The notes beneath the pieces are model-generated. The model saw nothing but the letters and a program-made list of their open reading frames with translations, did no database searches and had not been told where the DNA came from. DNA of 64,000 nt, from assembly GCA_036937835.1 (NCBI GenBank), contig CM072878.1:8618501-8682500 (forward strand), read 5' to 3'. Positions 38,601-50,792 of this stretch are shown here, one piece after another. This stretch comes from Pampus argenteus (Eukaryota > Chordata > Actinopteri > Scombriformes > Stromateidae). Position 1 is the stretch's first letter, and each line of letters starts with the position of its first letter. A program made the translations under genes and the position numbers.

Positions 38601-41600
38601 GTAATTCTCACCTCAGCCTGGAAGCCCTCAACCAAGATGGCCACTAGTAAATTGAAGAGCACATAATTGCCAAATGTCATGAGAGCAACAAAGTAGAGAG
38701 CCGCCCATGGTGAGGTGGAGGCCATGCCGTTATACAATACCACATTCCAGTCCTCCTGGGTAAGAATCTAAAGATTGAATAAAAAACAATGACAAAGACA
38801 GAGATTTAGGCATAAATACAGAAACAGGTGAAAAAATAAATAAAATAGAGACAAATAAAGACATTGACAGAAGTATTGTGGAAAATCACAAAAGGAGCAC
38901 CCTGGTAAAATGGTTACTGTGGATGCAACATAACCACAACATCCCTGGTTCAATTCCAGCCAGGGACATTTATCTCTGCCCACTATGCAATAAAAGCAAA
39001 ATTGTTCCCAAAAATATTTTCTAATGACTCAGGAGTATTGAGTTTCAAACATAGAGGCCCATAGACATAAAATATGGGTGAAAAGAGACGGAATAAGAAT
39101 ACTATAAGGAGGCTAGTATAGATGCAGATGGGGGGAAAGGTAGTAAAGCCAAGAGAGGTTGAAAAAAGAAAAGCACTGAAAGGGTGAGAGAAATGGAGCA
39201 ACATTAGCTCTTATAGCTCTCATGGGTTCTGTATGCTTTATAAAAGCCAGTGCTGAGCTACGTCTGTTGCCATCATGCCACAATACTTCAACTTCATACA
39301 TATGGGATTACTATAAGATGACATGCAAAGTCTATGTAGGTATGTTTATGTGTGTGTGTGTGTTCGAATGCACCGGTGATTAAATCAATGTGAGTGATGA
39401 AAGCATTTAAAACTAGGATGGAGGTCATGATGCAGCATGAAAGCTCACTCCATCTCTGCCCACTCATTAAACTCCCTTACAGGAAGGTGGTTCTGTGCCG
39501 CCTGTGTAAATGTGTGTATGTACATATGCATGTGTGCACCAGAAAGCTATAGTGGTATATTGCGAGCATAACTCCTGTACATGACAGTCAGTTATAAATA
39601 AAATGCTTCTTCAGCATCTCTCTCTCCTACATACACCAAAGTGAGACAGTCCACTGTGTTCTACCTTTTTGCTGACACATCCAGTACAAAAAAAGAGGAC
39701 AATATATCTGGAGCGACTGAACAATATCTCTACGTAGGGAGACCCAGACATAGAATTGTGAGCTAGAGAGACGGCGGTTGTGCATAAGCAGAATGTCACA
39801 TTTGACAGCATTTGACAAATGAGCAGAACTTGGCAGTTAAGTTTGGCACACATATATACACACAAATACACATAAGTACACTCTAGGCTAGGGTTTCCAT
39901 TTTCATTAGGGATACCTTTGTTGGTATAAAAATGCTCACCGAAGAGAGCATGATGAATACATATTTTGTATGTATTTTCTGTGACAAGTTGATGTTAATA
40001 GAAGTGTTAAACAAAACAAAAAACGGCACATAACCTCCCACAACTTATGGTTTTTACTTTTTGCTTGCATTAAACAAAAATGTAACATGTTAATTAGTGG
40101 GCTTTAGAGGTGATGGTAGGTATATTTAGTTTTCTTAGGACACAACCAGACCAGCTGTTTAACCCCGTTTCCAGCCTTTGTTAATTTTGGTAAGCTAAGC
40201 TAACCAGCTGCTGGTGAAAGAAAGCAATGTTGAAAATAAAACAATATAAAGAAACAAGTGTATTTCCCTTAATGTCAAAATACTTATTTACGTTACCTGT
40301 AAATTGCAACGTAACTGGGAACAGAGGGACAATCTCAAGGAAAAAACCCACCTGGAATACAGTGACGATGGCCCAGAGTAGAGAGTCAAAGTTCTTACGG
40401 TCAGGGATAGTATCTCCATTCTCTGTCTCAAGACCGAATTTACAACCAAACAGATGCATACCCAGTATACTACAGAAAAGTAAGAAAATGAAGTTTTCAT
40501 TATAATTTTATGGGTGACAGAAAAACATTTCCATTTGTAATTTCCTGTGACATTGCAAATGTCTGCGGATAAACAAGTTAGGAAGATGTGTGTGTGTGTG
40601 TGTGTAGTATGTTGTATGTATACATACCTGAAAGTGAAGATGAAAAGCATCAGTAGCATGCAGAATGTAGCAACGTTGTCCATGGTTTTCATCAGCACTA
40701 CAAGTTGTCTCCTCAGGGCAGGTAGGAAGCGAACCAGCTTCAGAACTCGCAGGAGACGAAATGTACGCAGGACTGACAACCCACCATCTGCTTTACCAAT
40801 TATCTCCCACACACTGAGAACCATGAACAGAGTACAGTTACCAAAGTCTGACAGTGCCATTTATTTCCAAAATAATGCAGTTTACCTTTACTGTATATCC
40901 AAGTATGCATAACTTTTCTGACATTCAAAACTCCTTGAAGTGCAGTTTTTGAATATTATATTTTTAAGTATTTTATGTACTGATGCCACTGCCATCACTC
41001 TGCCAGGGAAAACTGATAATCACACTGAACTAGATCCAAATTCTATTATATTAACAAAATTTAGGACATACAAATAAACAAACAAACATTACAATATGTT
41101 GCACACATTGTGTTTTGAAGATAATTAGCTTGAGTAAATCTGGAGTCATTGTGAAGTAGCAAAAGTAACACAACCACACATTTCAAAAAAGTCCCCTAAT
41201 CTCTACTAAAGGAAATGACAGCCACACAGCAAACCCAAACAGGCTCAAGAATCTGCTGTGGCAGCAAGCAAAGCTACACTTGTGTGATCTATCATGAGTG
41301 TGTCAGTCTTAACTATTGTAAAGATGGATGCTGCAACATTCAAATCCTAATGACTGACAAGCTGGAAAAGAAAGAAGAGCACGGGGTGGCTTTAAATCCA
41401 AGCTTAGCTGTAGTTTAGTTGTTAAATATACAGTATGTTGATTGGAGCCATGGTTTTAGTGTCTATGTAAGAAGTAGCTGATGACTACCTGATGATAACG
41501 ATGATGCTGTCAAAGATGTTGTATGGATTCTTGATGTATCCAAACAAGCCGAAAGCCAGCAGCATGAAGCCCATCTCCAAGACAAACATACTGGTGAAAA

Positions 41601-44600
41601 CAATGTTACTGATCTCCAACACATCAGTCAGCTCTCTCGGCTGGAAGGAGAGAAGAGGAAAGAGAAAGCAAGAGAAAGGAGAGAAGAGGAGGGGGAGAAC
41701 GGTGATGAATTTGACGACAGTAAAAAAACAAGCAAGGTAGAAAAAAAAAAACGCCACCCTATTACCCTAAAGCTGTAAAACGCTTTTGGACTTTGTGCCT
41801 ATAACTAAGTCATGATCAATCAAGTCCAGAGCCACGGTCGGGCTCAGTACTAATCTATCACTGCTGATCTACTCCACTTACCTCACAGTCCATTCAGTGA
41901 TCCAGCACATATTTAAGTGAGGCCCTCTCATAAAGCATGTTGTCATGTTATTTATGGAAGATGCTGCAATTTTGTGCCCTAAATACATTATAGGGCTTCA
42001 TACTGAACTTTCCTTGATGGAAAAGGTTTGGCAAGAGGATAATTAGAGATCTAAATTTGGGCTAGGTACGTATCTTTTCCCAGCTTTTCCAAATATATCA
42101 CACTCAACATGCATCCAATGCAAAATAAAGCATTAATTTGCTGGGGCTACAATTGAATTATAATATTGCTTTGTTGAAAGAGAACCTGCTATCTCAGGAA
42201 TCTCACTTTTTCACAACCGGGTTCAAATGGTGTGCTTCTCAACTGCCCCATCAAAACAAAGCGGAAACGGCCCCAAAGCATTTCAAGCTGACTGTGTTTG
42301 CAAAAATCCATCCATCAACTGTTTGTCACAAGCTGCAAATAAATTCACAATTAAATTAAAACCATTATTTTGATTTATTAGTGTGTGGGCATTTCCTTAA
42401 TTGTCAATCATAGGATATATTTTATACAGTATCATGATTCCTTGGTGACATGTAATAAATTATAATAACGAAGACCTTTAGCATATGATTCATTCAAAAA
42501 TATCAGGTACATAATTCAAGCCAAAGAAGCATCTGCTGGATTTTTTTATACATTTATACAGAAATATCATGGTCACAGATAGAGGGCATCATTCTACACA
42601 GCACTGACTGCTCGCGTCTCACCTCCACCCACTTCCAACACACACACACATACACACACAAAACACGCATGCACACACACGCACAAAAATGCAGAGCCTC
42701 CATAGAAGGGGTGAGCGTTTCATATTGAAAGAGTGGAGCATCACTTTAATGGTCCTGGATATCGCTGCACAACAAACTGATTTAACGCACAGCTTTTTGA
42801 ATCTTTAATTTTTACAGATATTTTGTTGTTACAGTGACATGCCATATGCCATATGCCATAAGATTCACTGTATTGATGAACTTTCCAGTTCTACAACGTG
42901 ATTACTAAAGCAGACATTCTTACACACATAAAGTTACACAAACACACTTGCTTCTTAGTCATTTAGTCTTAGTCAGACATTTTAGCTGTGTCCATGTCAA
43001 TATCAAGCCAATCCACAGGGTTATATAATCTAAAGCATGCAGCATCTCTTTCTTGTATGTTAACTATTTTTGGCTAATTAACTATTGAGTTACTTGGGGC
43101 AGATATGATGCTTGAAAACCAAAGTAGAAATGCTTGTGAAAAAATAAAAGGACACAGACATAATGTCAAGAGATTCACGTATGACTTGTGTCCAGCATAG
43201 TGAGGAAATAATGATATTAAAAATAAAAGAGCTGGACAGTCTGGAGCTGTTTGTTCAAATTGTCTTTCATTGACCAGCCAGCACATAAACGCTTTAAAGC
43301 ACTTCAACAAAGCTTTGCAAGTACTCTTAGCCAGCTATTCTATCATGAGCACCCAGTACCACATATACATTATAATATTTAATATTAGACCATAAAGGCA
43401 TATGTATGAGCTTTGTGGTGTAGAAAATATTCCACTAAGGTGACCTTGAGTTGTCATCCCATGATGCACTATATTTTATAGTAGCAGTTCATTTCCATGG
43501 TCATTGTGGAGTGGTCAAAACTGAGAAAAAGCTCTCTGTATTTTATGTAATCTACTACGGTGACAACTGCTTTAGACATTGATTTCTACTATCATCATTA
43601 TGTTTGACAGAGCAGGTGATCAATCAAAATTAAATACTGTCTCAGTTCCCTGAAGAAAACATTGTCTGTGTTCGGGTACAGAAATACAACTTTGCATATG
43701 AAGAACAAATATACACGCACGCACACGCACAATCACACACACACACACAGTGATCAACTAAGATTTGAGTCATTGTTAAGCTATCTATGTGATTTTTCTT
43801 AGGTTTTCCAATAGTTTTCCAGTGTGGAAAGCAACAAAAATAAGGCCAGTTAGAGAATGTCTAATGTTGCTGTTCAGAAACTCAGGACAGTTTGCATCAG
43901 ATAATAAGGCGCAAAAAGCGAAAACAAAACGTGTGTCGGATAAGTCGAACTTCGAATTCAACAAATTTACAATAACTCTCAGCTGTAGGCTAACACAAAA
44001 ATAGGCGATTTCTCATCAAACATGCCCGGATCCCTCTCAACATTGTACAGTTTTAATACAAAAAATACAAAACCGTTGTTCAGAGTTTAACAGTTGGGTG
44101 ATTTTCTGAGTCAGTCTCGTTGCCGTCACCGGGCTGTTCAATGATGATTCCAGCCTCTGTGAGGCGCCTGACTCACGGAGTAATACATTATTGGCTGTAA
44201 TGTGTACAACATAAAATCGGTTCGAGGTTAATAAACACAACCAAAGGTCATACATAAGGCGCACTGTTGATTTTTGAGAAAATTTAATGATTTTAGATGC
44301 GCCTTATAGTCTGAAAAATACGGTAGCACAAATCAGTTTCGGGTATAGGTTTTTGCATTCATACAAATTTGATAACAACAACAATAATTGATTTGATAAT
44401 AACAATCTATTTCCAGACTCGCTAAACTGGAAAAACAAGCATCAGTCATCTCCCTCCGTCTCGCAATACTTCTCTCCCTTTTTGTCTCTTCCTGTGTGTC
44501 TCTCTCTCTCACTCTACACACACACACACACAGACACACACACACAGAGTCTACTCTATGCATCCTACATACATACACCTCTTCACACACATATACACTC

Positions 44601-44751
44601 ATAGTCTCATAAAGTTTGGCTAGTTTAGCTGACACAAGGGGGGATGATGAGTACTGAAGGGGGGGTTCTTACATAACACTACAGTCTGCCCAATAAGGCC
44701 ATGGCTCTCCCAGTCATTCTAATGTTTATACTACAAAGATAGAAACTCACT

Positions 44752-44789
<38 letters not shown>

Positions 44790-44823
44790 GGGCCTTCCGC
44801 TCCTCCATTTCCTTCTCCAGGGA

Positions 44824-44858
<35 letters not shown>

Positions 44859-47800
44859 GTCTTCAAGTTTTTATCCATTTCTGTTGGGAAATGTAAAGGC
44901 ATGTGTAAAAAACACTATAGATGAATGTGTCTATGCAACCACACAAGTTTGTGGCATCACAGAAAGGGGGAGTGGTGTTGTTAGGCCAATACCTCCCAGA
45001 TGTTGGCCACGCAGGGTAAAGGGTGTGTGACAGTGCCTGGATGTGTATTTGTGTGTGAGAAAGAGAAAGAGCAGTGGATGCTGCTCCCACACTCCTTCCC
45101 GCCTCCTCCTCCACTTTGCACTAATTTACAGGAAACTCTCTGAATGCTAAATCAAATGTTCACATACAAAAGCACATACACCCCAGATTTACAGAAAGAC
45201 TACAAAAGACAGAAGCCCTCTCTCGCCTCTCTTACCTGCTCATGGTACTCTATCCCCATACTGAGTGTATTGATGAGGATGGCAATCATGATCCCTCGGT
45301 TGAAGTATTTACTTTTCACAATCAACTTCAGTTTTTTCCTGAAGCTTTCCCAGGCCCGAAATGCTCTGTTCTTATATTCCACGACCCCCCGCCGTCTGTT
45401 CCAACTACGCCCACCTCTCAGATCTCCTGCCTAGAGAGAAGACAGGGGCACCATGTAAATGTGAGGCAACAAAGGTGAAAATGTGGAGATTTTTTAGAAA
45501 AGAATCAATATAAAATACAGTAATTACAAATAATTGAATTTTTATATTAACTCTGTGTCAGGTGTAAAATAATCACCTATATGTCATGTTTGTTTTCACA
45601 AAGGTCACTAAAATGTTAACTGTAAATTTTTATTTGGACATCACCACTACCAGATCGTTCACTATCACTGTTTCCCATCATCGTTAATGCAAACAATCCA
45701 TTCTGACCTGGGGAAAGTCGTGCAGTCCATCAGCCTCTCCCCTGCCTCCCTCTAGGTCTCCCAGTTCCAGCTCCAAAGTCTCCAGGCTGCGGGCACACAG
45801 AGGGCAGCTGAGCAGTTCCAAGAGCAGAGGGCTGGGCACCACGCCTGCCAGCTGGTACAGCAGCCTCTGGCGACCTGAAGGGGGAATGGATGGAGATGGT
45901 CAAACAGTACAAAAGGGTTGTTCCTAGCTGTAGCTGAACTCATGTGCCAATGTTGTCTCTTTGGCTTTACTGTGCAGAACAAACATGTTTGTTTTTTTTT
46001 GTCACAAGCTTTTCGCCTGTTGTACAGTTTTGTCATTGTGAGAAAGTGAATATAAATCTTGCTCATTGTACACCCAGATGTAAGCCAATGGTGCACGATC
46101 TAATGTTTTTTCTGGGAGACAACAGTTTCAGCTCTTTCTTTATGGTATTTATACTCATTTTTATTTAAATATTCATTTACTAATAATAGTAAATTAAAGA
46201 TAAACAATATCTAAAAAAAGTCACATAGTCATAGTAAGACAGGGTGCATGTGCTAAGTTTCACATTTCTCCCTTGTCTCTTCCAGCATAGTTTTATATCA
46301 AAGCTGTGCTAATAAATAGGGTAAAACACTGTGCGTGTGTTTATGTAAGGAAATAAGAAAAAGACAGAGACAAAGACGGTGAAAAATTGTATGATGTCAA
46401 GGCTGGAAAGTATGACGTGCATGAAATTTTACATGCAGGGCTGAAGGGATGTCCTTTTAGTAGAAATCTGAAAAAAGCTGATTTTGTGCAGCAAGCTCGC
46501 CCATAGTACTGTGCAAGATCTGGGCCGACTGCTCCCACCCTCTGACTACAGCTTCTTAAAATTACTCAGCCTCCTAAAACCAATGGAGGAACTGCAAAAC
46601 TGCACAACTGAAAAATAACAGAAGGAAAACATGACTTCTGAAAACATCAACTTTTCAAACGCAGCTTAAACCGCACATTATGTTGTTTACAACACTATCT
46701 AATATCTATAAAAAGGCTTGTGAGAGTTGTCACCACATTTCAGTGTCTTTTATAATCTCTCGAATACTGTTGCTACAAAAACATTTCCATGTCTATTTAT
46801 CAAAGTGTTTTGACTCCCAACTCATGATTGATTGTTTGCATTCTCACAAATTCCAACCACACATTACTTTTTATTGCATTAGGTTAGATTAGATTACACT
46901 AACAGTAAAATTAGATTTGAGTGCAACAGACATATAAAAATATTCCCAAGAATGTTGGTAGTCAGTATAAAGGGGCTGTTCAACAAAAAAAAAAAAAAAA
47001 AAAACAGGATTCAAACTCTAATCCCATTATGTTGCAAGATGTAGCTGAGATATAGTCATTTGACAAACATTTAAACACTTGTTACTAGATAAAAAATAAA
47101 AAAATAAAAAAAAAATCCAGAAATGTCTGTAAGACTGAAAACTACATTTGGACAATTTATAAAAATCATCCATCAACCATCAGTCAATTTAAAGTGACTG
47201 AATGTCTGATCTTCAACACACAGCAGAAGAAGAGGATCCAGATTGATTGAATGCATATCATCAAAAGGTATGTTGACTGTTTAACTCGTTGAACACACCC
47301 GTGTTAATTTTCTTACTTGACGCTGCCTTATGGCTCATTTCTTTATTTATCATGTGTCACACAGTAACATTTCTCTCCAGCAAGGAACTCATTTTTGTGC
47401 AGTTAATTATGTTTTGGGGTGTTGACAGCCAGGTGTGTGTGAGTGATCATGTGTATTTATGCGTTTGTTGTCTGTCTCAGACCAATAATACAGAACAGAC
47501 GAGTCTATCATACTGCTTTTTTGTTTTCCTTCGCAAGCAAGCGTAGCTTTATGTTGTCTCCTCTTTGTTCCCTCAGCTGACCCTATTTTTTCCTCCCTCT
47601 CCCTCCGCTCGTTTCTCTCTATTGATCTAATTTAGTTTTATCTCTCCGTCTCCCTCTCCTATCGTCCCCCTTTCAGTCTGAATCTTTCATACTTTATTCC
47701 TCTCATCTTGACTCCATCTGTTTTTTTCCATCCTTCAACATTTAAAAAAAAAAAAGAAAACACCATGACATGCCTGTGTTTGTGTTACTTCCTCCCACCG

Positions 47801-50747
47801 ATCCTCCCCTTTATCCACCTCTCTGCAAGGATAACTGTAACACTTAAGACATGGATTTTCTGTCAGGACATTCTAAGTGCTGCTTGACTGACACACACAC
47901 ACACACACAGATCAGATGTTGCCAGAGGCTACCTCAGGTCAAACTTGGGAAGAGGACAGAGGTACATGCAATAATAAAGAGCTAGAAATGAAGAGGAGAA
48001 AAAAGTAGAAAAAAAAAGTGAACGTGATAATGAAAATGTGACGGCGCTGAAGGGAAATCCACACACCAAGTACAGGATGTGAAGGGGAATTAAAGGAGAG
48101 TGGCAAAACATTTTTTTTCAATGTGTGTTTTGGTGGAAATTTTGAAAATTATTACTCCGCAAAGAAGATTTACAGGATTATTATGGATGGCTTGTTCGGT
48201 TTGGTTGGTGATGTCAACAGCATAAACTGGGATATGATGACGTATATAATCGATTTTGTACATGTCTGTGTGTTCTCTTACTGTGCTGTCCCATTAGCTG
48301 GTAGAGCTTGTTCAGTGTCTCTGTGTGTTCGGATGCTGGATGGTTTGGTGGATGCTGCTCTGGACTGTGCCCGGACTGCTGGGAGTGGGGTGGTGGTGTC
48401 TTACTGCTGTAGCTGCACACAAACGATGGCAGAATGGTCGGATAGTTCATACCTCCGTTCAGTCTCCCGAGCAATGCCCCCATGCTTTGGGTGACAACAG
48501 ACGGATTGCCGCCACTGCTATTTCCATTTGTACTTCCTCTCCTGACAGGAAGCGTCTTCATTTCTAGCACCTCCACTCCTCCGTCAACTCCCTCTCCGTC
48601 TGCATGCTCAGTGGTCGCCGCGCTCGTGGTGTGCTGCCCCCCATTGCTGAGGCGACAGTGCTGGTGCTGATGGTGCTGCAAAAGGTTATGGATCGGTCTC
48701 AACCATAATGCGCTACCTGGGCCTAAGCCTCCGCAGCCCCTGCTGGAGCCATGGCCGTGTCCATTACCTCCACCGTTACTGCCTCCGCCACTGCCATTAG
48801 GATTCACCTTTTTATGCCGTTTGCTGGTCAAAGGACAAGAAACACCGTTAATAATAAATGACTGAGTATGGATAGAGGAGGTATTACTTCCAAGTTTATA
48901 CAAAGTTGTCTGTGTGTGTGTGTGTGTGTGTTTATGTATGTTCATGTGTCTGAATGCATCTCAAGGGATGTGGTGCTCAATAATTTTGGAGGGCATACAC
49001 AGTGTAATTTTGGAGGATACAAAATTACCAAAAACCTGGTAAATTATTAATGCTCAATGGGTTTTTTTTTTGCCCCATATAACTCGTGAAGTGTTGCAAA
49101 TAGACACAGAAAGGACCAGCCTAAACTTGGACTTAACTAGGCAAAGCCATGATTAATTTAACCTGGGGAAAAAATAGGATTCCAATTTTTGACTGATTTT
49201 TGATTTTTGTCATCATCACAATCTGGAGGAAATCTTCGAGCATGGATGAACTCAGTCTAGCTATAGGTACAGTTTGTACTGTTTTGTTACCTCACATACA
49301 AAAGCCCCTCAAAGGGCCTCTTCTATGGTACAATTCCTACCTTGGATAATCATTGGACAATGGTGCAAATTGGTGAGTATAGAAAGAAATTCAAACTTGT
49401 TGATTCTAAGTAAAAGAATCCATTCAGGTCCATTCTCTTCATGAAGAACAAACTGTTCCACCAAACAACAACAACAGCCCATATCTAACCTGTGCCATCC
49501 GGAGTATATCCTCTGCAACCTGCGTGTGAACTTGCGATAAAGGTGACTGATGTAGCGCAGCATCTCCTCGTAGCACGAGCCTGGTTCACTGTAACTGGCG
49601 AGCGTGGAGTCATTAGACATGTAGCGAGCACGTTGCTCCCTCATCAGAGCATTCTCCCTTTGCTTTGTCTCAGAGAACTGGGTGGCGATGACCACGAGGC
49701 ACAAGTTGATCATGAAGAAAGAGCCCACCTGGTTGACAGAGTAAAGAACAGATACAGAGCAGGGCTTAAAATGCAGCTTTGTTAATTGTCATCCTACATG
49801 CGTACTCCATGAAACTGCTGTGATAGCTGCAAGGATTCTTTCACCTTGTTCCTAAAATCAACACTGTGGCTACATCATCAATTCACTGCTGACTGTATCC
49901 TTCCTTTTTTAAGTAAAACATTGTTTTACTTAAAAACAACAAAAACAATGTATGTTGTTTGGCCAGATCTAAGGATGATAAATCTGAATTTGCTTATTAT
50001 AAATTGTAATCATACTGTGAGACTGTGGGCTTGACAGGAAGTTAGAGACATCCATCAAAGCTATAGTGAAAGGTCTACTCAACATGCAACATGTCTAATG
50101 CTATTAAAAGGGATACATGTATTTTTTCTTGCTATCTTCTCTGAATGCATAATAAGCAAATGGCAGGCTGGCAGGGAACTCATAGAGCATTGCAAAAAAT
50201 ATAGCCTTAGCTGGGATCTTTGAAAACATCCACAACAGCATGATAAAAGCAAAATTTCACATGATAACAAGTCTACAAGGTTCAACAAGGAGGGAGTTAT
50301 GCTTGAAGCAGAGTTTAGTGGTTTAACATTAAAAAAGGTTATCCTGGGTTTTATGAAGCAGAGTAAGTACATAAAAATATCTTTCAGTCGCAATATATTA
50401 CACGAACGAATATGAATATTTGTTGAGCATTCAAACCACGATTCTGCAGAATGTATAGAGTTGAATAAAAGGGAGCACTATTAAAGAAATCAGTGCTGTC
50501 ATTGCAGAGTTTTGGTTCTGTCTCTAAATTTAGTCTGCTTTTAATCATCAATCTCTAAATCACAGAATGTAATACAATGTGTTGTGTGTTAAACAAGGGT
50601 TTGTTTGTTAACTTAAACACAAATAAAGACAAGCGGGTACTTACAATAATGAGCAGTATAAAATATATAAAATTGTAGAAGGAGTGAGCATCCATGACAT
50701 AGTACATGATATCTACCCATCCTTCCAGGGTGATAACCTGGAGAGAG

Positions 50748-50792
<45 letters not shown>

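Larger units (their letters stand above)
41641..45235 (-). other. cacna1h: Largest intron (between domain II S1 and S2 exons)
   Basis: 3.6 kb. Contains a DNA-transposon-like remnant at about 43,900-44,327, CA-rich stretches near 42,640-42,690, 43,710-43,750 and 44,517-44,547, and a facing CA/GT repeat pair at 44,754-44,857. No exon seen. Confidence 0.6.

Noticed and set aside
38889..38990. Possible true tRNA gene
   Set aside because: Only the T-arm half is convincing and the acceptor stem does not close; a SINE remnant explains it.
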